From the NCBI GenBank assembly GCA_017628205.1, contig JAGBZO010000007.1, positions 1-64,000 on the forward strand: a DNA stretch of 64,000 nt, written 5' to 3'. Numbering within the stretch: the stretch's first letter is position 1; every line of letters begins with the position of its first letter. The translations under genes and the position numbers were made by a program. Shown here in pieces: positions 26,263 through 34,287 of this stretch. This stretch comes from Duodenibacillus sp. (lineage in GTDB: Bacteria; Pseudomonadota; Gammaproteobacteria; Burkholderiales; Burkholderiaceae_F). The notes below the pieces were generated by a model. It did not search any database. It saw only the letters and a list, made by a program, of their open reading frames with translations, and was not told where the DNA came from.

Positions 26263-26736
26263 TCAGTCGCGCAAGACGGGACCGTCTTCAGGCATGGGAC
26301 GACCTTCGAGCGGGTGCGTGTCCGGTTCTTGTTTGGCCTTCTTGCGGGCGGCGGCCGATGCACGACGCTTCATCTGCGCTTGGGCCTCTTGCGCGCTGCG
26401 GGCGGCCGTTTCGGCTTTCTTTTGCTTGTCCGAGAGGAACTGCTGCACTTTAGCCTCGCACAAGTCGATGATCAAAACGGCCATCAACAACGTCGGAAGC
26501 ATGCCGTAAACGATGGCTTCGGGAGAGTTCGTGGCGCACGATCCGAGACGATAGCTCAGGCACACGAGTGCGGACACCCACCACACTTTGAGCAGGTTAT
26601 GACCGGGCTTGAGACGAACGGCGTCGTACAGCGCCATGACAAAGCCCGTGTTCTTTTTGAGCATGGTGCGAACGAACCATAAGAAGGCAATGGCGTTGAC
26701 CAATGCGGCGAATTTAATCCAATCGAATACGTCCAT
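26263..26736 (-). CDS. Uncharacterised small membrane protein
   Basis: I do not recognise this 157-residue protein. It has an N-terminal hydrophobic segment (~8-27), a second around 48-70 and a third near 75-92, then a soluble tail of about 60 residues rich in Lys, Ala and Glu that is probably helical or coiled. The profile suggests two or three membrane passes with a cytoplasmic tail. AAAGGT lies before the ATG. No operon partner; a lipoprotein gene lies upstream on the same strand 101 bases away. Confidence 0.65.
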   Translation of the reverse strand: MDVFDWIKFAALVNAIAFLWFVRTMLKKNTGFVMALYDAVRLKPGHNLLKVWWVSALVCLSYRLGSCATNSPEAIVYGMLPTLLMAVLIIDLCEAKVQQFLSDKQKKAETAARSAQEAQAQMKRRASAAARKKAKQEPDTHPLEGRPMPEDGPVLRD

Positions 26737-26837
26737 AGCTGACCTTTCGCAACGTTCGAGTGTCGTCGATACCTAGACTACTATCTGTTTTTTTAAACGT
26801 TTTTCTTTAAAGAAATGCTTTATGTTACGTCATCTCT

Positions 26838-27197
26838 TTAAAAGATGGCGCGCGAGGAGGCGTCTACCGTGCGCACGCATCGAAACACGACGGTGGATTT
26901 GGTGCCTTTGCCGCCGTTGACATGTTCCGAATAGGCTTCGAGCAACAAGGCGCTTCGCTTGCTGTTGTCATGACAGAAGACATGGGCCTCACGATTGAGA
27001 TGGTTGCGTACGTGAATGACCATGGGTTCGTCGAGCCAAACGGCGGTGATTTGCCAGGTGTCGCCCATGACGTGGGTGATCGTCTGTTCGCGCGAGTCGA
27101 TTCCTTTAACGGCGTCAATGACGGAACCGCAACCGACCAACGACGACAGGCCGATCACGGAGCAAAGACCGAGCAAAACGCGACGCGAAGTTTTCAC
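26838..27197 (-). CDS. Small putative lipoprotein
   Basis: A 119-residue protein with a lipoprotein signal: basic 'KTSRR', a hydrophobic core, and lipobox 'SSLVGC' with the Cys at about residue 23. The mature part has no family I recognise; its two further cysteines ('VFCHD', 'VFRCVR') could form a disulfide. The frame extends three codons to a GTG at 27206, but GGAG is eight bases before the GTG at 27197, so I use that. It probably sits in the outer membrane or periplasm. Confidence 0.65.
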   Translation of the reverse strand: MKTSRRVLLGLCSVIGLSSLVGCGSVIDAVKGIDSREQTITHVMGDTWQITAVWLDEPMVIHVRNHLNREAHVFCHDNSKRSALLLEAYSEHVNGGKGTKSTVVFRCVRTVDASSRAIF

Positions 27198-27258
27198 AAT
27201 ACACACTCCAAAAACTCAAGGGATTGGGGAAGTCTAACAGACCTCGGCGCTCGTATGC

Positions 27259-28356
27259 TTAAGGCGAAACGCTCAATCGATGCCAAACGACGTCAGTGTT
27301 GCCTTCATTGGTCGGCGGCGCCTCGCCGAGTCGTACCGAATGCAATGCGCCTTGCACGAGTCCGATGCGAGAGAGCGACTTGTGATGCTTGAGGTGAAGC
27401 AATTCGTCCGCAGCCGAATCGCCGATGGCATACATCCGCCAGGGCGCGTCGGGACTCTCGCGCATCAACAAGGGGGCGCAGACTTTGTTGGTGTCGAGAA
27501 AGTGCAGGAATTCTCCTTCGAAGAAGGCGTCTTTCAGAGCTAAATAAACGGCGTTTTCGACGTATTTGAGTCGGTCGGCTTCGCCGACGTGCATCATGGC
27601 GTCACGTAACCACAGCGCCAAGCCGGGACTGGTCCAATACAGTTTCGGGCGCGCGAGGGCGCGTCGGGGCGCCGGTGCGTTTTGTGCCGGGATCAGATCG
27701 ATCAGGCCGATGCTTTCCAAAAATCGCCCCCATTGTTTGGCCGTCGGGGCGCTGACGCCCGACGCGTCGGCGACCGCTTGCCAATTCAGGGGCAGAGCCG
27801 TAAATTGAGCCAACGCTTTCAGAAAGGTGAAAAAGACGCCGGGATCGCGCAAGCGCAACTCGGCGATGACGTCCTCGATGGAAAAACGGCGGTACCACTG
27901 CGCCCAGTGTAGCGAAGGAGAATGCGTCGGTTCGGCTATGCCCGCTTGCTTGAGCGCTTGAGCCAGAGGCAGTCGGGAATAAAACCGCCCCTCGTGATAA
28001 TGCAGCGCACGGGGAGCCGGATGTGCAACGAGCTGATGCGTAACGCCTTGCAAGCGGCATCGTTCGGTCAATTCCCGACGATGTTTGGCACTCACGGGGC
28101 ATGCCAACGTCAGGTGTCGATCGGGGTGTCGGGATAAAAAGTCGACGGCGTTCGTCAAGGCGTTGCGCGCCAAATGAACGTGGTCGATGACGCAGTGATC
28201 GGCGTAGTTCGTGAAAAACGCATCCGGCGCGGCATGGTAAAAACGCCACAACCGAATGTCCGCCAAATCGGCTCGAATGTTCCATTGGTAGCGTTCGCAG
28301 GCGCCGATGTGGGCGCCCGCTTCCGTCGCAATCACCGTCAGCTGCACGTCCGTCAT
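27259..28356 (-). CDS. DUF4143-like protein with degenerate ATPase domain
   Basis: A 365-residue protein that reads like the DUF4143 family of AAA ATPases but without a working nucleotide site. The family's P-loop (GPRQVGKT-type) is replaced by 'IATEAGAHIG', and the Walker B 'IDEVQ' by 'VIDHVH'. The C-terminal DUF4143 part is clear: 'FFTFLKALAQFTALPLNW', 'ASGVSAPTAKQWGRFLESIG', 'PKLYWTSPGLALWL' and 'KYVENAVYLALKD' correspond to its winged-helix and nuclease-like blocks. The ATG overlaps the permease stop by four bases (ATGA), so it is translationally coupled to the exporter. Function unknown; loss of ATP binding is a prediction from sequence. Confidence 0.7.
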   Translation of the reverse strand: MTDVQLTVIATEAGAHIGACERYQWNIRADLADIRLWRFYHAAPDAFFTNYADHCVIDHVHLARNALTNAVDFLSRHPDRHLTLACPVSAKHRRELTERCRLQGVTHQLVAHPAPRALHYHEGRFYSRLPLAQALKQAGIAEPTHSPSLHWAQWYRRFSIEDVIAELRLRDPGVFFTFLKALAQFTALPLNWQAVADASGVSAPTAKQWGRFLESIGLIDLIPAQNAPAPRRALARPKLYWTSPGLALWLRDAMMHVGEADRLKYVENAVYLALKDAFFEGEFLHFLDTNKVCAPLLMRESPDAPWRMYAIGDSAADELLHLKHHKSLSRIGLVQGALHSVRLGEAPPTNEGNTDVVWHRLSVSP

Positions 28357-30725
28357 TTGACCGCTCGCAATCCGCGTTCCTTGGCGCGCCGTACGGCAAT
28401 GCCGTAGGCGATGGCGGTGTAGACGATCGTTTGCAACGCCAAATGCACGATATAAGGTTGCAGGGCGGCGATCGAGGCGCCGCTTTGACTGGCGTTGACC
28501 ATGCCGATCATTGCCGGACTTGAGGGGATGAAGAATGCAACCACTTGAGCGGGCCACTCAAATCCGATCGTCGGATAAACCCCGCCGGACAAGAAAACGG
28601 CCGGCGCGCTGATCATCACGAGCAGTTGGGCGCCGTAAGCATTGGAATTGAGCCACAGTATGATCATCAAGCACAGGGTGACCATGGAGGAGATGGCCAG
28701 TGCGGCGACGACGAGCGTGGCCACGGGGTTCTTCATCGAGGTAAAGTCGAACAAGGCGAAATCCCACCCCTGCGCGTAAGCGAACCAAAACGCCCCGTAA
28801 GCCCACAAACCGAAGGCAACGCCGAAGAAGCCTTTGGCCGATCCCAAGAACGTGCGGATCACGCCGTTGGGCGTCTTTTCGCTCAACCATTGGCCGATGC
28901 TCATGATGATGGCCATAAAGAGCGACGCCTGCAAAATAATGACGCTCACAAGAGGCACGACGTAAGTGGCGTAGCCGTTAACCCAGTTGAACATGTTTTG
29001 ATCGGCGACGGAGGTCGGTTGCAGTTCAAGCCGTTTGACGTCGCCCGCGGCGGCTCCCGCACGCATCAGGTTGCGCGCGAGCGATTCGGTCGTCAATTCG
29101 CGAACGACCGTGAGCAACGTCGATTGAACGGCGCGGGCTTTCACGGGGAAGGCGCCGTTGGCGACAAAACTCACGCCGACGGATTTGCCCGCCAACATGT
29201 CGGCCTCGAAGTTTTCTCGGATCGTGATGACGCCGTCCACGCGTGCGGTGGCGTACAGCTCGCGCGCCTGAGCGGCATCGGCGTCTTGCGCGACGATGCG
29301 AACGGTCGGAGCCGCCGCGAGTCGTCGAATAACCTCGCGGGAAGCGGCGGATCGATCCAAGTCGACGACGGCCGTGGGAATGTTCGTAATCGTTTGATTG
29401 CCGTACGGCCAGGCGTAGAAGATCAAATAAAAGGCGACGGCACCGGCAAAGATGATGAACGTGTCTTTATTGACCAAGCCTTTTTTGATGGTCGTCCAAG
29501 CAACGGCAAAAAAGCCGTCGACCGAATCGTTGTCGGCCGCGGGGCGCCGGCTTTGTTGAGCCGCCAGACGCGAAGGCAGCAGTTTGATGAAGACATAGCC
29601 GCCCGCGAAAGCGGGAACGAGTACGAAGAGCGCCTGAACGCTCAACAGTTCGGCGACGTAATGCCAGGGACTGTCAAGCACCCATTGAGACGCCTGCAGC
29701 TTCAAAAACCATGTCAAGGGGAAGCAGTGGCCCAGCAGCTGGGCTCCCCATCCCATGGACTCGAGAGGATAGGAAAAGCCGGTAAAGGGATAGATCGGAG
29801 CCGTAAAACAGATGGACAGACTCAGTGCCGTAATCCACGAGGGCAAGAGCGCGCAAAAGAAGAGCGCGAACCCGGCCATGGACAGCATCAGCAGCAACAT
29901 GCCCGCACACCAAACGATGACGGAACCGGCCGCGCCCGTGCCTTGAAAACCGGCAAACCAGGCCACGTACGCCAACCCGTACAAAGCGTAGAGCGCCATC
30001 CAGGGCGTGAGCTTGCCGACCAATCGGGCGCCGGGCGCGATGCTCGAGTCAAACCAACATTCGAGACGGCGCTGACGCCACTCGCGGGTCACGACGCCGA
30101 CGAAAGTCAGAATGGCGGCCAAGCCCAGCACGCCGGGCATGAGCGTGGCCAACAAATACGTGCGGTAATTGAACGCGGGGTTGCCTTCGAAAAAAACGTC
30201 GGCTTCAATGGTTTTGACGCGCAATTCGCCGCCTTTGAACCCGCCGCCCGCCGAAGCGGCCTTGGCGATCGCCTGTCGACTGCTCAGATCGGCCAACGCC
30301 GTTTTCATATCGAGTTCGAGCGTCGTGGCGGCCGCATAATAGGTTTTGTTGAAATACAGTTCGATGGCCGCACCGCCCTCTTGAGCGCTCGACTTTTGAC
30401 TCCAGTGTTCGGGAATCACCGTCAGGGCGTAGATTTTGCCGCCCGCCAAGGCGTCGCGCGCTTGCGCGGCCGAATCGTACGATTCGAAAGAGACGCTAGG
30501 CAGGGCGGCGAGCGTCTGGACGGTCTCCCGACTCTGAGCCGTTTTGTCCAAGTCGACCAGACCGACGGGCAACGAGCGCATGAAGCCCGATCCGAACATC
30601 AGAACGAGAATGACGAGCCACACGAGCGGCATCAGCACCCCCGTCACGAGGAGCCAGGGCGTGCGAAACGTTTCGTCAATTTCGTGGCGTGCGGCGTTCA
30701 GAACGCCCGAGAACCAATTGGTCAT
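28353..30725 (-). CDS. Fused double ABC-2 type permease
   Basis: A 790-residue inner-membrane protein composed of two ABC-2 permease units in tandem. Each half has a first membrane segment (~22-45 and ~415-435), a large periplasmic domain with a 'VGLVDLDKTAQSRE' / 'TAVVDLDRSAASRE' repeat unit, then about five closely spaced membrane segments. The linker around residue 395 is hydrophilic. In YbhS/YbhR-type exporters these units are separate proteins driven by an ABC ATPase; no ATPase gene is present here. It lies 12 bases after hlyD and overlaps the DUF4143-like gene. Likely exports a drug, lipid or small metabolite, inferred from the operon. Confidence 0.88.
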   Translation of the reverse strand: MTNWFSGVLNAARHEIDETFRTPWLLVTGVLMPLVWLVILVLMFGSGFMRSLPVGLVDLDKTAQSRETVQTLAALPSVSFESYDSAAQARDALAGGKIYALTVIPEHWSQKSSAQEGGAAIELYFNKTYYAAATTLELDMKTALADLSSRQAIAKAASAGGGFKGGELRVKTIEADVFFEGNPAFNYRTYLLATLMPGVLGLAAILTFVGVVTREWRQRRLECWFDSSIAPGARLVGKLTPWMALYALYGLAYVAWFAGFQGTGAAGSVIVWCAGMLLLMLSMAGFALFFCALLPSWITALSLSICFTAPIYPFTGFSYPLESMGWGAQLLGHCFPLTWFLKLQASQWVLDSPWHYVAELLSVQALFVLVPAFAGGYVFIKLLPSRLAAQQSRRPAADNDSVDGFFAVAWTTIKKGLVNKDTFIIFAGAVAFYLIFYAWPYGNQTITNIPTAVVDLDRSAASREVIRRLAAAPTVRIVAQDADAAQARELYATARVDGVITIRENFEADMLAGKSVGVSFVANGAFPVKARAVQSTLLTVVRELTTESLARNLMRAGAAAGDVKRLELQPTSVADQNMFNWVNGYATYVVPLVSVIILQASLFMAIIMSIGQWLSEKTPNGVIRTFLGSAKGFFGVAFGLWAYGAFWFAYAQGWDFALFDFTSMKNPVATLVVAALAISSMVTLCLMIILWLNSNAYGAQLLVMISAPAVFLSGGVYPTIGFEWPAQVVAFFIPSSPAMIGMVNASQSGASIAALQPYIVHLALQTIVYTAIAYGIAVRRAKERGLRAVK

Positions 30726-30737
30726 ACCGCGGTCCGA

Positions 30738-31739
30738 TTACTTGCTTCGATCAACCAAGACGCTCATGCCGGGACGCAAATCCTGCATGGGGGTGACGGG
30801 GCGGGCGCGCACTTCGAACGTGCGAATGTCGTAACCGCTCGACTGGCGGGTGGAGCGCCACGTGGCGTAGTCGGCGCGCGGACTGATCCAGTAGACCGAG
30901 AGCTTGACGTTGTTCTGAGCCAAAGCGGGGATGCGGGCCGAGAGTTCCGAGCCGATGGTGATGCCGGGCAATTCGTCTTCGCGGATGTTGAACGTCACCC
31001 ACTTGTCGGAGTGATCGATCAAGGTCACGATCGGAAAGCCTGCGGGGGTGACTTCGCCCGCATGCAGAACGACGCGGGAGACTTCGCCGGCCACGGGCGC
31101 CTTCAGTTGCGCTTCGGCCGCCAAACTCGTGACTTCCTGCACGCCCTGACGGGCCTTTTCGGCCATGGAGCGGGCCGCGAGTTTTTCATCCTGACGAGCG
31201 CCGTTCAAAGCCATGTCGTATTGGCTTTGTGCCGCCTTGGCCAAATTGGCGGCATTGCTCAAATTGGCCTTGGCTTCGTCGTATTTTTGGGTGGAGACGA
31301 GGCCGTCCTTATAGAGGGCGCTCACGCGTTCGAACGTTTTGCGAGCCAACTCGTGACCGCTGGTCGCACGATCGAACTGGGCTTTGGCGGCGCTGATCTG
31401 TTCTTGACGCGCGCCTTCGTCGACGAGACGGGCTTTGGCGTCGGCCGCTTCACGTTGGGCGGTCACCTGACCGAGTTTGGCCGTTAATTCGGGAATTTCA
31501 ATGCGAGCCAATACGCTGCCGGCGGCGACGCTGTCGCCTTCTTTGACGAGCACGGCTTCAATACGGCCGGGAATGCGAGGAGCCACTTCGATGGTACGGG
31601 CTTCGGCTTGGCCTTGCAACGGGGGCGTGACGGGGTTGCCGGCTTTCCACAAGCCGACGCCGACGAAAGCGACGAGAGCGCAACCGACCAACAGAGCCAG
31701 AGGTTTGACGAAACCGGATTGAGTTTGAGACTGAGACAT
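30738..31739 (-). CDS. HlyD-family periplasmic adaptor
   Basis: Membrane-fusion protein that links an inner-membrane transporter to an outer-membrane channel. The 333-residue protein has one N-terminal membrane anchor (~13-31), a split biotinyl-lipoyl domain ('IEVAPRIPGRIEAVLVKEGD' and 'LKAPVAGEVSRVVLHAGEV'), a ~110-residue alpha-hairpin between them, and a C-terminal beta-barrel. It matches the YbhG/YhiI type. Eight bases separate it from the upstream outer-membrane channel gene. Confidence 0.93.
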   Translation of the reverse strand: MSQSQTQSGFVKPLALLVGCALVAFVGVGLWKAGNPVTPPLQGQAEARTIEVAPRIPGRIEAVLVKEGDSVAAGSVLARIEIPELTAKLGQVTAQREAADAKARLVDEGARQEQISAAKAQFDRATSGHELARKTFERVSALYKDGLVSTQKYDEAKANLSNAANLAKAAQSQYDMALNGARQDEKLAARSMAEKARQGVQEVTSLAAEAQLKAPVAGEVSRVVLHAGEVTPAGFPIVTLIDHSDKWVTFNIREDELPGITIGSELSARIPALAQNNVKLSVYWISPRADYATWRSTRQSSGYDIRTFEVRARPVTPMQDLRPGMSVLVDRSK

Positions 31740-31748
31740 GGTTAAGCT

Positions 31749-33179
31749 TTATTCAAAAATATTGGAATGGTCGTTGGCCGACAAGACGAATTCGTCCATC
31801 GTGCCGGTGACGGCGTGAAGCATGGCCCACGACACGACGAAACGGTACGCGGCGACGCGTCGCGCGATCTCGGCGCCGACCAATTGGGTTCGGGCTTGCG
31901 AGACGTCCGTGGCGGTGGAAAGACCTTCGGCAAAGCTCTTTTCGCGCAATTTCAAGTTTTCACGCGCCAGATCGATGGTCGAGAGCGTCAAGTAATACTG
32001 GTGACGCGCTTGCTCGGTACGCAAATAAGCGGTTTCGACTTTCGTGGCCAGTTGATTGACGGCTTCGTCGCGGGCCGCTTGCGCTTTGGTCACCAAAGAG
32101 CGCGCCGACGCGACCGAGGCGTTGCGGTCTTTGTTGTCCCACAAGGTGATTTTCATGCCGATGCCGGCCACCCAGTCCGGTTCGGTCAAAGAAAGGTAGT
32201 GATCGATCAGATTGCCTTGGCCGAACGCATAAATTTGCGGCCACCAAGCGGCCTTGGCGGCGGCGACGCCTTGATCGGCCATCTGCATTTTGGCTTGGAT
32301 GGAACGCAAAACGGGGCTGTGAGCCAACGCCTTTTGTTGCCATTCGTCGAGCGTCCCCAACGACTTGGTGACGACGAACAGCGACGTGTCGAGGCGATCG
32401 ACGGCCGCTTCATGCATGAGACGACTCAACTCCGTCTCGGCCACGGTTCGGTCGGTCACGGCGGCGAGCAGCTCGCGCTTGGCGGCATCGCGATTGACCT
32501 GGACGGACATGCGTTCGATACGACTGATCATGCCGGTTTTTTCAAACCGTTCGGCACGCGACAACTCCTTTTCCTCTTGTTCGAGCATGTCGGCGCGCAA
32601 CCGTTCGACCGAACGGGCCAATTGGACGCCGAAATAGGTGTGAGCCAGTCGCGCGTCCAATTCGTCGCGCTTGACTCGTTCGTCGGCGCGCGATTCGTAA
32701 ACGGCCGCGTCGCTGGCGGCGATCTTGGCCGTGATCGCACCGCCCGTAAAGAGCGGCATTTGGAACGCGGCGGTGGCGCGCGGGCCCGACAAGTCGTCCG
32801 TCATGGACAAGGGCATGGAGATCGTGGGCGAAGCCAATCCGGCCAATTGACCGAGTTGTTGCGGCGGGAGCATTTGTCCGAGCACGGGAGCCAACGAGGC
32901 GGCGGGATTGGGCAGGGACAACGTGCCGAAGTCCATGGTTTTACGGCCCCACATTTGTTTGACGTCGAGGGTGACCTTGGGACCGCGCAAACTGCGTGCG
33001 CTCTGAGCGGCGTGTTCGCGGTGGGCCGTTTCGGCGGCCGTCATTTTCAAGGCGTCGGCGCGCGAGTGAACGAGCGTACGGGCGTCGGCAAAATTTAAAG
33101 CGGGCGTATTGACGACTTCGGCGGCCTGGACGGCCAAAGGCAAGCACAACAAGGAGCCCAAAAGGAAACGGCAGGTCAT
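31749..33179 (-). CDS. TolC-family outer-membrane channel
   Basis: A 476-residue outer-membrane efflux protein with a Sec signal ('LLGSLLCLPLAVQAAE') and two OEP repeats of paired long helices, e.g. 'LDARLAHTYFGVQLARSVERL' near 180 and 'LATKVETAYLRTEQARHQYY' near 385. It supplies the exit duct for the hlyD-permease pair. The open frame runs to 33446, but only the ATG at 33177-33179 gives a signal peptide; its ribosome site is weak. First gene of the four-gene exporter operon. Confidence 0.92.
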   Translation of the reverse strand: MTCRFLLGSLLCLPLAVQAAEVVNTPALNFADARTLVHSRADALKMTAAETAHREHAAQSARSLRGPKVTLDVKQMWGRKTMDFGTLSLPNPAASLAPVLGQMLPPQQLGQLAGLASPTISMPLSMTDDLSGPRATAAFQMPLFTGGAITAKIAASDAAVYESRADERVKRDELDARLAHTYFGVQLARSVERLRADMLEQEEKELSRAERFEKTGMISRIERMSVQVNRDAAKRELLAAVTDRTVAETELSRLMHEAAVDRLDTSLFVVTKSLGTLDEWQQKALAHSPVLRSIQAKMQMADQGVAAAKAAWWPQIYAFGQGNLIDHYLSLTEPDWVAGIGMKITLWDNKDRNASVASARSLVTKAQAARDEAVNQLATKVETAYLRTEQARHQYYLTLSTIDLARENLKLREKSFAEGLSTATDVSQARTQLVGAEIARRVAAYRFVVSWAMLHAVTGTMDEFVLSANDHSNIFE

Positions 33180-33431
33180 GGAGTAAGTGAAAACATGTAA
33201 TCTGTTCGGATGAGATGGGATTCTAAAGGATTTGCCGTCAAAAACACCGAGGCGAAAAACGCAAGATTTGCAGGCAAGAGCCGCTTCGATCGGTTTTTGA
33301 TCGGTTCGTTGCAAAAGGTTACGCAATTTGAATGAAGTGCGAAGCAGAAATCGTTCGGGGAGCACTAGGATGTGACCTAAAAGGACGACGGATCGCACGC
33401 CGCCGTCGATCGCAACACAGAAGGAATCGCC

Positions 33432-34175
33432 ATGTCGCTCAAACACTCCCTATTGGCTTTACTGTCGTCGGTGACGCTCGTCGCAACGACGGCTCCCGCC
33501 TTTTCTCAGTCGGTCGTGCCTTCCAAGGGAACCGTTCTCATCGTTCCTGGCGCCGTGACGCGGGACGTTCCCAACGACGAGGCCGTTCTCAGTTTTTATG
33601 CCGTCGAATCCGACAAACGGCTCGAAACGGCCACGCAAGCGCTCTTGACGTACGTCGCCGACGCCATGGCGCAGTTGCGGCGTTTGAACTTGCCCGTCGA
33701 GTACGAAACGCAAAGTCTCGGCTCGTACCCGCAATACACTCAGCGCACGGACAAAGCGGCCGCTCAACTGGACGGTTGGGAGGTTCGTCAAACCATGACG
33801 GCCAAGATCAGCGACGTGAACGAGGCGGCCCGCGTCGTTCAGGCCGTGGCCGAACGGTTCGCCTTTAACGGCATTACGTTCCGGTTGAGCGCGAACGCGA
33901 CGCAAACCGTACAAACCGAGATGACGCAAGAAGTGATCGAACTCGTCAAACAAAAAGCGGATGCGACGGCCAAAGCGTTGGGTTGCGAGGGCGACTGCGT
34001 CAAGATCGAACAGTTGGATTTCGGCTCGATGGGGCAGCGTTACGGGCAGGTTTACGACAATGCCGTCATGCTCAAAAGCGCCGGATCCTCGGCTTCTCGG
34101 ATGCCGATGCCCTCGCTCGATCCCGGTCGAACGACCGTCACGCAGTCGGTGACGGCACACGTTCGCATCCGTTGA
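33432..34175 (+). CDS. SIMPL-domain (DUF541) periplasmic protein
   Basis: A 247-residue secreted protein with a Sec signal peptide (cleavage after 'APAFS' near residue 26) and a DUF541/SIMPL domain: 'GAVTRDVPNDEAVLSFYAVE', a 'YETQSLGSYPQY' strand and a helix 'IELVKQKADATAKALGC'. Related proteins (E. coli YggE, BP26) are periplasmic and linked to oxidative-stress tolerance; a precise role is unknown. AGAAGGAA precedes the ATG. Divergent from the exporter operon. Confidence 0.87.
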   Translation: MSLKHSLLALLSSVTLVATTAPAFSQSVVPSKGTVLIVPGAVTRDVPNDEAVLSFYAVESDKRLETATQALLTYVADAMAQLRRLNLPVEYETQSLGSYPQYTQRTDKAAAQLDGWEVRQTMTAKISDVNEAARVVQAVAERFAFNGITFRLSANATQTVQTEMTQEVIELVKQKADATAKALGCEGDCVKIEQLDFGSMGQRYGQVYDNAVMLKSAGSSASRMPMPSLDPGRTTVTQSVTAHVRIR

Positions 34176-34287
34176 CGGTATAGTGTCGGTACGCCGTACT
34201 CTGTCAAGACGGCTTTTTATTAGACCTATCACAGTGGAGACCGTAACGAAACAAGGCCCGCGGCCGGCGTTTCGGTACGGCATGCGT

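Noticed and set aside
28545..31487. 980-codon open frame on the plus strand opposite the fused permease and HlyD genes
   Set aside because: Low-complexity, Gly/Arg/Gln/His-rich shadow of well-supported genes; no ribosome site or domain.
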